DNA of 9,484 nt. It comes from an uncultured Polymorphobacter sp. Its GTDB lineage: Bacteria > Pseudomonadota > Alphaproteobacteria > Sphingomonadales > Sphingomonadaceae. The DNA lies in assembly GCA_937871645.1 (NCBI GenBank), contig CALMPZ010000167.1:1-9484 (forward strand). Reading direction: 5' to 3'. The notes below the pieces were generated by a model, which was given only the letters and a program-made list of their open reading frames with translations, made no database searches and had not been told where the DNA came from. Within the stretch, counting starts at the first letter, position 1. Each line of letters begins with the position of its first letter. This document shows positions 1 through 6,655 of this stretch, piece after piece. A program made the translations under genes and the position numbers.

Positions 1-872
1 ATGCCGACGACGAACCGCGTCGCCGTCGGCGCCTCGCCATCGGTGCGAGCGTAGCTGGCGGTGGTGCCGGTTGTGCCGTCGAACGAAATGCCGACATAGG
101 GCGCGAATTTGCGGCTGAATTCGTAGCGCAGCCGCAGCCCGAGTTCGGCGTTGACGAGGCCTGCGCCGACGCGCTGCGCCGGCATGTCCTGGGCCGACAG
201 GTTGAACTCGGCGCGCGGTTGCAGGATCAGTTTTTGCGTGATGCGCTGGTCATAGCTCAGCATCAGGCGGCCGAGCACGTCGCCGTCGGTGGATATGAAG
301 CCGGCGGCTTCGACTTCGAACCAATAGGGAGCCAGTCCCTCGATGCCGAACGCGGCGTAGGTCAGCGCCGGGCCGGGTTCGAAGTCGTGGCGGACGCCGG
401 CTTGCAGGTTCCAGTAGGGGTCGATGGCGCGGCTGTAAAGCGCCTGGACTTCGCCGCTTTCGAGGTGGGCGGCACCTTCGCCCTCGCTCTTGATGACCAG
501 CCGGTTGATGTCCCCCCCGAACCACGCCTGCGCGTCCCAGCGGTAGCCGGTCTCGCCGTCGCCGAACTGCGCTTCGGCGAGGTTGAAGATGATCTGCGCG
601 AAGCTGCCGCTGTGTTCGCTCATCATGTTCGCACGGGCGGCGGCCATTTCGGCGGGCGGGAAGTCGCGGTCGGCCCAATGGTCGGTGGGTGGCGCAGGGG
701 CGGGCGCGTTGCCGACGGCGGGGGCGGGCGGCGGTGCGGCGGGATCGGGCGCGCTCACCTCCATGTCCATTTCGCTCGGCACGGCAGCGGGCGGCATGGT
801 GTGCCCGGCATGCGGGTCCTGCGCCCGTGCGGCGCTCGCCACGCACAGCAGCAAGGCAGCGAGCACCCTCAT
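1..872 (-). CDS. copB: CopB, outer-membrane copper resistance protein (3' end outside window)
   Basis: Translating the minus strand from the ATG at 872 gives an open frame of 290 codons to the window edge. It begins MRVLAALLLCVASAARAQ, a Sec signal peptide with a likely cut after ARA (residue 17). A short His/Met/Pro/Ala-rich segment (DPHAGHTM, EMDMEV) follows, then a CopB beta-barrel body with recognisable stretches such as AQIIFNLAEAQFG, YSRAIDPYWNLQAGVRHDF, GLAPYWFEVEAAGFIS and LRYEFSRKFAPYVGISF. The last visible residues, TRFVVG, resemble the family's C-terminus, so probably only a few residues are missing (inference). The start overlaps the copA stop as ATGA and has no Shine-Dalgarno, which points to translational coupling. 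CopB proteins work with CopA in copper tolerance at the outer membrane. The identity is firm; the exact biochemical role of CopB is not settled in the literature. Confidence 0.93.
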   Translation of the reverse strand, partial: MRVLAALLLCVASAARAQDPHAGHTMPPAAVPSEMDMEVSAPDPAAPPPAPAVGNAPAPAPPTDHWADRDFPPAEMAAARANMMSEHSGSFAQIIFNLAEAQFGDGETGYRWDAQAWFGGDINRLVIKSEGEGAAHLESGEVQALYSRAIDPYWNLQAGVRHDFEPGPALTYAAFGIEGLAPYWFEVEAAGFISTDGDVLGRLMLSYDQRITQKLILQPRAEFNLSAQDMPAQRVGAGLVNAELGLRLRYEFSRKFAPYVGISFDGTTGTTASYARTDGEAPTATRFVVG

Positions 873-2566
873 GCCGGCCGCACGCTGACGATGCGCATCA
901 TGCCGGCGTGCATGTGCAGCAGCATGTGGCAGTGGAACGCCCAGTCGCCGAGCGCATCGGCGGTGAAGTCGAAGCTGACCAGCCCGCCGGGCTGGACGTT
1001 GACGGTGTGCTTGCGCGGCGCATGGTCACCATGGCCGGTCACCAGCTCGAAGAAATGCCCGTGCAGGTGGATCGGGTGGTTCATCATCGTGTCGTTGACC
1101 AGCGTGATGCGGACGCGCTCGCCTTGAATGAACGGGATCGGGTGGCGCGCGTCGGTGAAGGCGACACCGTCGAACGACCACATATAGCGTTCCATGTTGC
1201 CGGTCAGGTGCAGTTCCATCGCCCGCGACGGCGCCCGCGTGTCGGGGTTGGGGGCTGCGGCCTTGAGGTCGCGGTAGGTCAGCACCTTGTGCCCGACATT
1301 GGTCAAGCCGGTCCCCGGCTCGCCGGTGCGGTCGGTCGGCATCGGCGAGATCATCTGCACGCCGGGCCCCATCTTGACCTGCGGCGCGATGCTGCCGTCG
1401 CGCATGTCGTGGTCCATGCTGCCATGGTCCATGCCCGCCATGCCGCCCTCTCCCATCGCCCCCATGCCCATGTCGGTCATCGTCAGCAGCGGCCGGGTGC
1501 GCAGCGGCGGCACCGGCGCCACCATGCCGGGGCGCGGGGCCAGCGTGGCGCGCGCCATGCCCGACCGGTCGATGGTTTCTGCGACGATGGTATAGGCGGT
1601 GTCCGCGCTCGGCGTGACGATGATGTCATAGGTTTCGGCGACGGCAATCTGCAGTTCGTCGACGGTGACGGGCTGGACATCGAGCCCGTCGGCAGCGACC
1701 ACGGTCAGCGCCAGCCCGGGGATGCGCAGGTTGAAGATCGTCATGCCCGCGGCGTTGATGACGCGCAGCCGCACGCGCTCGCCGGGCCTGAACAGCGCTG
1801 TCCAATTGTCGGCGGGGCCGTAGCCGTTGACGACATAGGTGAAGGTTGTGGCGGTGGCGTCCGAAATGTCGGTCGGGTCCATCAGCATGCCGGCCCAGTC
1901 GAGGCGTTCGCCCGCCGGCTGGTCCTGGCCCGCCAGCAATCCGGCAAGCGTCTGCTTCGCCTCGTTATAGTAGCCCGGCTGGAGCTTGAGGTTGCGGTAA
2001 ATGCTGTGCGGGTGCGTGACGCTATGGTCGGACAGCACCAGCACATGCTCGCGGTCATAGGGCGCGCGGTCCGTACCGGCGGGGTCGATGACGATCGGGC
2101 CGTAATGCCCCATCATCTCCTGCAGCCCTGAATGGCTGTGATACCAATACGTCCCCGATTGGCGGATGGGGAATTCATAGACGAACGTCGACTGCGGCTT
2201 GATGCCAGGGAAACTGACGCCGGGCACGCCGTCGAACTGCGCCGGCAGCAGCAGCCCGTGCCAGTGGATCGAGCTGTCCTCGTCGAGGTCGTTGGTCACA
2301 CTCAGCCGGACGTTCTGGCCTTCGCGCAGCCGGAGCAGCGGGCCGGGCACGCTGCCGTTGACAGCGACGGCGTGCGTCGTGCGGCCATCGACGCTGACCA
2401 TCGCATGGCCGATGTCGAGCTTGATGTCGGTGCCGCTGACGCTGGGCAGTACCGGGGCTTCCAGACCTGGGCTGACGCGCTGCGCCCATGCCGGCAGCGC
2501 CAACGCCCCGCCGGCGAGCATCGCGCCGCGCAGCAAGTCACGTCGGTTGGGTGGAAAGCGGTTCAC
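869..2566 (-). CDS. copA: CopA, periplasmic multicopper oxidase of copper resistance
   Basis: This is a 565-residue protein with a Tat signal (NRRDLLRGAML then a hydrophobic run ending PAWAQ), so it should be exported folded to the periplasm. Three cupredoxin domains carry the copper ligands: HWHG at 101-104, HSH at 143-145, HPIHLHG at 497-503, and a C-terminal HCHMLLHMHAGM with type-1 Cys546, His551 and axial Met556. A Met-rich insert, with 11 Met between about 363 and 409 and MDHGSMDHDM in it, is typical of CopA/PcoA and probably binds Cu(I). The expected role is oxidation of toxic Cu(I) and copper sequestration. The start is GTG at 2566: an in-frame TAA lies three codons upstream, and the first internal ATG (residue 16) would remove the twin arginine. 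No Shine-Dalgarno is visible. It lies 53 bp downstream of the RNA methyltransferase gene and overlaps copB by 4 bp. Confidence 0.96.
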   Translation of the reverse strand: MNRFPPNRRDLLRGAMLAGGALALPAWAQRVSPGLEAPVLPSVSGTDIKLDIGHAMVSVDGRTTHAVAVNGSVPGPLLRLREGQNVRLSVTNDLDEDSSIHWHGLLLPAQFDGVPGVSFPGIKPQSTFVYEFPIRQSGTYWYHSHSGLQEMMGHYGPIVIDPAGTDRAPYDREHVLVLSDHSVTHPHSIYRNLKLQPGYYNEAKQTLAGLLAGQDQPAGERLDWAGMLMDPTDISDATATTFTYVVNGYGPADNWTALFRPGERVRLRVINAAGMTIFNLRIPGLALTVVAADGLDVQPVTVDELQIAVAETYDIIVTPSADTAYTIVAETIDRSGMARATLAPRPGMVAPVPPLRTRPLLTMTDMGMGAMGEGGMAGMDHGSMDHDMRDGSIAPQVKMGPGVQMISPMPTDRTGEPGTGLTNVGHKVLTYRDLKAAAPNPDTRAPSRAMELHLTGNMERYMWSFDGVAFTDARHPIPFIQGERVRITLVNDTMMNHPIHLHGHFFELVTGHGDHAPRKHTVNVQPGGLVSFDFTADALGDWAFHCHMLLHMHAGMMRIVSVRPA

Positions 2567-2619
2567 GCGAGGTTAGATAGGGTGTGCTGGTCGCGTCCGC
2601 CAGTGGCCCGGTTGCCGCA

Positions 2620-3423
2620 TCAGGCGCGGCGCTGTTGGTTGAGCACTTCGTAGAGCAGCACTGCGGTCGCCACCGCGACATTGAGCGAGTCGGCCTTGCC
2701 GCGCATCGGCAGCTTGACCAGTGCGTCGCAGGCTTCCTCATATTCGGGCGGCAGTCCCGATTGCTCGTTGCCCATGAACACGAAGGTCGGCGCGGTGTAG
2801 GCGACCGCCTGATAGTCGGTTTCGGTGTTGAGCGACGCACCGACGAGCATCCCTGGCCCCTGACGCAGCCAGCGGAAAAACCCCGGGCCGTCGCTCTGCA
2901 CGATGGTCTGGGTGAACAGCGCGCCCATCGAGGCGCGCACCGATTCGACGCTGAACGGGTCGCACGACGCATCGAGCAGGATAACGCCGCCGGCGCCGAC
3001 GGCATCGCAAGTCCGCAATATGGTGCCAAGGTTGCCGGGGTCCTTGAGCGATTCGCAGACTACCCAGATCGACGCGCTGCTGCGGTCGACCGAGGCCAGC
3101 AATGTCGGGTTCTGGCGATAGACGCCGACGACCGCCTGCGGATTATCCTTCTCGGTAATCTTGTGGAGGATGTCGCGGCTGGTTTCGATGACCTGCCCGC
3201 CGGAAGCTTCGACGGCGCCGATCAGCGCCTCGACCAGCGGGTGGCCGTGCGCGCCTTCGGCAAACACCAGGATCTCGGGGACGACGCCGGCTTCGAGCGC
3301 TTCGGTCAGGATGCGCAACCCTTCGGCGAGGAAGCGGCCCTCGAGGCGCCGGAACTTCTTGTCGCGCAACGAACGGATGCGCTTGATGGTGGCGTTCGAA
3401 TGGCTGGCGATGCGGTCAATCAT
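2620..3423 (-). CDS. SpoU/TrmH-family RNA 2'-O-ribose methyltransferase
   Basis: This 267-residue protein has an N-terminal substrate-binding domain (about 1-100, with IKRIRSLRDKKFRRLEGRFLAEG) and a C-terminal SPOUT (trefoil-knot) domain. The three SpoU motifs are visible: motif 1 DPGNLGTILRTCDAVG (128-143), motif 2 VFMGNEQSGLPP (215-226), and motif 3 LPMRGKADSLNVAVA beginning near 238. The family transfers methyl from S-adenosylmethionine to a ribose 2'-OH in rRNA or tRNA; the exact target (RlmB-like, TrmH-like or other) cannot be read from the sequence. I chose ATG at 3423 over the in-frame ATG at 3441 because AGGA sits 8 nt ahead of it, and because the first six residues of the longer form (MCRTAA) look non-native. 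It lies between a terminator-bounded PEP-CTERM gene and copA on the same strand, with no evident functional link to copper. Confidence 0.92.
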   Translation of the reverse strand: MIDRIASHSNATIKRIRSLRDKKFRRLEGRFLAEGLRILTEALEAGVVPEILVFAEGAHGHPLVEALIGAVEASGGQVIETSRDILHKITEKDNPQAVVGVYRQNPTLLASVDRSSASIWVVCESLKDPGNLGTILRTCDAVGAGGVILLDASCDPFSVESVRASMGALFTQTIVQSDGPGFFRWLRQGPGMLVGASLNTETDYQAVAYTAPTFVFMGNEQSGLPPEYEEACDALVKLPMRGKADSLNVAVATAVLLYEVLNQQRRA

Positions 3424-3441
3424 GGCTGCAGTCCTGCACAT

Positions 3442-3474
3442 AAAACTGCGGCGTGACCAGACCGGTCACGCCGC
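3442..3474 (-). terminator. Rho-independent-like terminator after the PEP-CTERM gene
   Basis: A perfect 11-bp stem, GCGGCGTGACC (3448-3458) against GGTCACGCCGC (3464-3474), has a 5-nt loop. Read on the minus strand, the stem is followed by AGTTTTA, a short U-tract. It lies 35 bp downstream of the PEP-CTERM stop codon and about 20 bp upstream of the methyltransferase Shine-Dalgarno. The stem is clear; the short U-tract means termination may be incomplete. Confidence 0.7.
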
Positions 3475-3508
3475 ATGGATAGGACAGACGCTGTCAGCTG
3501 CGCGAAAA

Positions 3509-4282
3509 TCAGGCGGTAACGACCTGCTTGCGGCGGCGGCGCAACGCGACACCAAGCCCGCCGAAGCCGGTGACCATCAACGCCCAGCTGGCGGGTTCGG
3601 GAATTGTCGCGGTCATTGCTGCCGAATCGGTGCCGAATGAGCCGCCGGTAGCCGCGCGGAACGTATTGAGCGCGCTCTGGGCATTGCTCACGCCGAACGG
3701 GCTGGTCATGGCATTGAAGCCGATCGAGAAATCGAAGCTGTTGGCGCCGCTGAAATCGAGGAAATCGGACGCCAGCGAGATGATGCTGCCGGCACCGGTC
3801 GATGCCGAGAAATTGCCCGACGTGCCGCCGGTGATGCCGACGATGGTGGCGTTGGTGAACGTGCCGCTCAGCAGGTTCGCGCCAGCATTATACGTCGTAA
3901 AGCCGACAGTCAGCGGCGCTGCGCCGGTGTAGGTAAAGGCAAAACTGCCATCCACCGGCGTTTGTGCCAGATACGACAGAACCGGCGTTGCCGCGACCGT
4001 CGACGTGGCGGTCAGCGTCAGCTTGGACGCGACCGGGCCAAGCGCCGACAGCACTGGCTTGAGGAAACTGAAATCCACCGTGGCGCTGCCCGGCGTCGTG
4101 CTGCCCGACGATGCGATCGTGAACAACTGGCCGCCGACGCCGCTGGGCGCGCGCACCCAGCGCATGGTCGAGCCGGTGACGACCTGGTTGTAGACGGCAA
4201 TCGGTGCAACGACCGCCGCAGCCGGTGTCATGGCGGTGTTGGCGCATACCAAAACTGACGCAATCAAAACACGTTTACGCAC
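3509..4282 (-). CDS. PEPxxWA-CTERM sorting-domain protein
   Basis: This is a 257-residue exported protein of unknown specific function. The N-terminus (RKRVLIASVLVCANTAMTPAAA) is a Sec signal peptide. The body is low in charge and rich in Ser, Thr, Gly, Ala and Val with beta-strand-like patterns, typical of surface proteins. It ends with PEPASWA (228-234), a short hydrophobic helix (about 235-247) and RRRRK (248-252), which is the PEP-CTERM tripartite sorting signal in the PEPxxWA form common in sphingomonads. Such proteins are cut by an exosortase and go to the cell surface or matrix; no exosortase is in this window. The start is GTG at 4282, with GGAGGGG 6 nt upstream, a very strong Shine-Dalgarno. 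It is bounded by a strong hairpin at its 3' end and a 126-bp leader, so it is probably monocistronic. Confidence 0.88.
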   Translation of the reverse strand: MRKRVLIASVLVCANTAMTPAAAVVAPIAVYNQVVTGSTMRWVRAPSGVGGQLFTIASSGSTTPGSATVDFSFLKPVLSALGPVASKLTLTATSTVAATPVLSYLAQTPVDGSFAFTYTGAAPLTVGFTTYNAGANLLSGTFTNATIVGITGGTSGNFSASTGAGSIISLASDFLDFSGANSFDFSIGFNAMTSPFGVSNAQSALNTFRAATGGSFGTDSAAMTATIPEPASWALMVTGFGGLGVALRRRRKQVVTA

Positions 4283-4408
4283 AAATAACCCCTCCGTGAT
4301 TCGGGCGAGTTTACGGTGGCATGATCAATCCACCGTGTAAATCAATGTTATCGTTAATATGATTTTGCGGCGACCTGTGGCCGAGAGTCTACACGCGCCA
4401 AATGCTGT
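4283..4408 (-). promoter_or_regulatory. Leader region of the PEP-CTERM gene with a quasi-palindrome
   Basis: This gap between the glycosylase stop and the PEP-CTERM GTG is AT-richer than its neighbours. It holds TTTACGGTGG (4310-4319) against CCACCGTGTAAA (4330-4341), which are 10-bp arms with one bulged G around a TGATCA-containing centre. GGAGGGG lies just ahead of the GTG. No confident -35/-10 pair was found. The palindrome could be an operator or an mRNA leader hairpin. Confidence 0.45.
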
Positions 4409-5026
4409 TCATATTACCGCAGTCTTGTAGTGGTGCCACATGAACACCGCGACCGATCCGCGGTGCGGCGCCCAGCTTTCGGCGAGCGTGCGCGTCTGCT
4501 TTTCCGACGGTTTCGAATCGAGTCCGAGGATGCGCCCGGTCTCGATCTGCACCGCCAGATCGCCCGCCGGCCAGATGTCGGTGCGGCCTTCCGAAAACAG
4601 CAGATAGACCTCCGCCGACCAGCGACCAATGCCTTTGACCGCCACCAGCTGCGCGATCGCCGCCTCGTCATCGGCGGGCATGGCATCGAAGTCGATGGCG
4701 CCGCTGGCGGTGGCGTGCGCGAGGCTCTGCATATAGCCGATTTTCTGGCGCGACAGCCCGCCGGCGCGCAGCTCTTCATCGCTGCGCGCCAGCCAGGCGG
4801 TCGGATCCTCGACGTCGCCGACGATGCCGGCGCATTTTGCCCAGATGCTGTCGGCGGCCTTGAACGACACCTGCTGGCCGACAATCGTCCGCAGCAGCGT
4901 CACCATGCCACGGCCGCGGATGCGTTCTTCGGGGTAGCCGACGCGCGCGATGGCGGCGGCGATTCGCGAATCGTCCGCGGCCACGGCATCGAGCCCGGCG
5001 CGCAATTGTGCAGCAGTCAGTCCCAT
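4409..5026 (-). CDS. AlkA-like 3-methyladenine DNA glycosylase (HhH-GPD family)
   Basis: This 205-residue cytoplasmic base-excision repair enzyme is predicted to remove alkylated purines such as 3-methyladenine from DNA. The helix-hairpin-helix is visible as VAVKGIGRWSAEVYLL (about 128-143). It is followed by DIWPAGDLAV, with Asp156 at the position of the catalytic Asp of AlkA. IVGQQVSFKAA (48-58) is the conserved segment at the start of the HhH-GPD fold. It lacks the N-terminal domain of E. coli AlkA (282 aa), so it belongs to the shorter AlkA/MAG type. There is no Cys cluster near the C-terminus, which separates it from the iron-sulfur glycosylases Nth and MutY. ATG at 5026 has GAGGG about 8 nt upstream. 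It is transcribed divergently from the ferredoxin gene. Confidence 0.92.
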   Translation of the reverse strand: MGLTAAQLRAGLDAVAADDSRIAAAIARVGYPEERIRGRGMVTLLRTIVGQQVSFKAADSIWAKCAGIVGDVEDPTAWLARSDEELRAGGLSRQKIGYMQSLAHATASGAIDFDAMPADDEAAIAQLVAVKGIGRWSAEVYLLFSEGRTDIWPAGDLAVQIETGRILGLDSKPSEKQTRTLAESWAPHRGSVAVFMWHHYKTAVI

Positions 5027-5053
5027 CGGTCGGCCCTCGTTTGACTTGGCGAC

Positions 5054-5081
5054 TTGAACAAGCCGCCCCGCGCGTTAATAG
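5054..5081 (+). promoter_or_regulatory. Candidate sigma-70-type promoter for the ferredoxin gene
   Basis: TTGAAC (5054-5059) and TAATAG (5076-5081) are separated by 16 bp in the divergent gap, and the implied start site lies about 30 nt before the ferredoxin ATG. Matches to the consensus hexamers are partial and rest on inspection only. Confidence 0.35.
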
Positions 5082-5116
5082 GCAATGCGCAACTTGCAGT
5101 CGACAGGACACCCAGC

Positions 5117-5434
5117 ATGACCAAGATCATCGTCGTCAACCGCGACGGCGCCGCCACTGAAATTGCCGCCCAGCCGGGCCTGTCGGTCATGGAAATCATC
5201 CGCGATGGCGGCATGGATGAGCTGCTGGCACTTTGCGGCGGCTGCTGCAGCTGCGCCACCTGCCATGTCGTGGTTGATCCGGCATGGTCCGACCGCGTCG
5301 GCACGCCGAGCCCCGACGAGGACGAGCTGCTCGGCGGCTCCGATCACCGCACCGCGACGTCGCGGCTATCGTGCCAAATCAACTTCACGCCGGCGCTCGA
5401 CGGCCTCAAGGTCACCATCGCCCCCGAGGATTGA
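5117..5434 (+). CDS. 2Fe-2S ferredoxin, adrenodoxin/putidaredoxin type
   Basis: This 105-residue electron carrier has the four cluster ligands in the adrenodoxin pattern C-X5-C-X2-C-X36-[11 protein letters not shown], then the final Cys in RLSCQI. Two additional Cys lie inside the first loop (GGCCSC contributes one ligand and extra thiols). The ending LKVTIAPED is typical of the family. Proteins of this type pass single electrons from a ferredoxin reductase to cytochrome P450s, Rieske oxygenases or iron-sulfur assembly; no partner gene is in this window, so its client is unknown. I chose ATG at 5117 because AGGA sits 8 nt upstream and because [11 protein letters not shown] matches the family's N-terminal beta strand; the longer frame from TTG at 5054 overlaps the likely promoter. 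No terminator is visible before the kinase gene 48 bp downstream. Confidence 0.93.
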   Translation: MTKIIVVNRDGAATEIAAQPGLSVMEIIRDGGMDELLALCGGCCSCATCHVVVDPAWSDRVGTPSPDEDELLGGSDHRTATSRLSCQINFTPALDGLKVTIAPED

Positions 5435-5445
5435 GTCTGGGGGGA

Positions 5446-5476
5446 TTGGCCATTCCGGGCGTTTAGCTGCTAGCAT
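5446..5476 (+). promoter_or_regulatory. Candidate promoter directly abutting the kinase start codon
   Basis: TAGCAT (5471-5476) is a -10-like box followed by 6 nt and then the kinase ATG at 5483. TTGGCC (5446-5451) is a weak -35 with a long 19-bp spacer. The implied transcription start falls on or next to the ATG, and no Shine-Dalgarno is present. A leaderless transcript would fit, but a promoter shared with the ferredoxin cannot be excluded. Confidence 0.3.
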
Positions 5477-5482
5477 CGCCGC

Positions 5483-6634
5483 ATGGCGCTCGAACAACTT
5501 CGCAACCAGGGTTTTTTCGCTGACAAGAACCGCGCGTTCTGGATTCTCCAGGGCGGCGGCTGGTCGGCGTATCTGCTGCTGCGCGCGCTTGGCGGGCTCG
5601 CCAACCGCATGGGCCTCACCTTCATCCTGCCGACGATCATCGTCACCGCGACGGGGTTTTCGCTGACGCTGCTGATGGCGGCCGCCTATCGCCGCATCAT
5701 CCGCATGAAGCCTGTCTATGTGTGGACGCTGTCGCTGCTGATTCTGGGCGGCGCCTCGGCGCTGTTTTCGGTCATCGAGGTCTGGGCGCACGCGACCTTC
5801 TATGAACCCGGCTGGCGGCCGCAGGGCATCGAGTTCCTCGGCGCCATCCTGCTCGACTTTTCGGTGCTCGGGGCGTGGACCGGGCTCTATTACGGCATCA
5901 ATTACTATCTGCTGCTGTCTGCGCAGTCGGAGCGCATGCTCAAGGTCGCCGCCCAAGCCAACTCGGCGCAGCTCGAAATGCTGCGCTACCAGCTCAACCC
6001 GCACTTCCTGTTCAACACGCTCAATTCGATTTCGACCTTGGTGCTGCTCAAGGACACCGTGCGCGCCAACGCCATGCTGTCGCGGCTGAGCTCGTTCCTG
6101 CGCTACAGCCTGGTCGGCGAGCGCGAGGGGCTGGCGACGGTGGCGCAGGAAATCGAGGCGCTCAAACTCTACCTCGATATCGAACGCACGCGCTTCGAAG
6201 ACCGGCTGCGCACGCGCTTCGATGTCACCCCGGAAGCCATGGAAGGCCGCATCCCGTCGCTGCTGCTCCAGCCGATCGTCGAAAACGCCATCAAATATGC
6301 GGTGACGCCGCTGGAGGAGGGCGCCGAGATCCATATCGATGCCCGCGTCATGGGCGAGCGGCTGATCGTCACCCTCACCGATACCGGCCCGGGGCTGGGC
6401 GACGCGCCCTTGCACGACGAGCTGCCGGTCACCACTTCAGGGACGGGCGTTGGTTTGGCCAACATCCGCGACCGTTTGCAGCAGGCTTACGGGAGTGATC
6501 AGCGCTTTGAAATTGCAGAGAATGTACCGCACGGTCTGATCGTGCTCGTCGATATTCCCTACCAAATATTGGACACAAGGCCGATTTCGGCTAGTGTGGC
6601 CACTGCAACGATCCCGGGGGGCAAACCCGAGTAA
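5483..6634 (+). CDS. LytS-type membrane sensor histidine kinase (His_kinase/HATPase)
   Basis: This is a 383-residue inner-membrane kinase. The N-terminal third has about four hydrophobic segments (roughly 18-36, 45-68, 79-102, 117-145) without the long 5TM-Lyt pattern or a recognisable extracellular sensor domain, so the stimulus is unknown. A short linker leads to the phosphoacceptor box LRYQLNPHFLFNTLNSIS, with His174 the likely phosphorylated residue. The ATPase domain follows: N box QPIVENAIKYA (Asn268), G1 DTGPGL (300-305) and G2 GTGVGLANIRDRL (from 320). The last 30 or so residues look unstructured. The next gene, 21 bp downstream, is a LytTR response regulator, so the two form a cognate pair. 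The start is ATG at 5483 without a Shine-Dalgarno. Confidence 0.94.
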   Translation: MALEQLRNQGFFADKNRAFWILQGGGWSAYLLLRALGGLANRMGLTFILPTIIVTATGFSLTLLMAAAYRRIIRMKPVYVWTLSLLILGGASALFSVIEVWAHATFYEPGWRPQGIEFLGAILLDFSVLGAWTGLYYGINYYLLLSAQSERMLKVAAQANSAQLEMLRYQLNPHFLFNTLNSISTLVLLKDTVRANAMLSRLSSFLRYSLVGEREGLATVAQEIEALKLYLDIERTRFEDRLRTRFDVTPEAMEGRIPSLLLQPIVENAIKYAVTPLEEGAEIHIDARVMGERLIVTLTDTGPGLGDAPLHDELPVTTSGTGVGLANIRDRLQQAYGSDQRFEIAENVPHGLIVLVDIPYQILDTRPISASVATATIPGGKPE

Positions 6635-6655
6635 CTGCACCCAAGGACGTCAAAC

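Noticed and set aside
250..846. Arg-rich minus-strand frame of 198 codons
   Set aside because: It is out of frame with copB on the same strand; the copB frame from 872 gives recognisable family sequence throughout.
689..2131. Long open frame of 480 codons on the plus strand, and its continuation at 2132-2653
   Set aside because: It is antisense to copA, which has complete copper ligands and a Tat signal. The translation is rich in Arg, His, Gly and Val with no recognisable domain, as expected for a shadow frame in high-GC DNA.
5041..5116. Ferredoxin start at TTG 5054
   Set aside because: It would add 21 residues that do not fit the family and would overlap the likely promoter; ATG 5117 has AGGA at the right distance.
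5366..6415. Minus-strand frame of 349 codons
   Set aside because: It lies opposite the histidine kinase, which has all catalytic boxes. The translation is Arg/Gln/Asp-rich without motifs.
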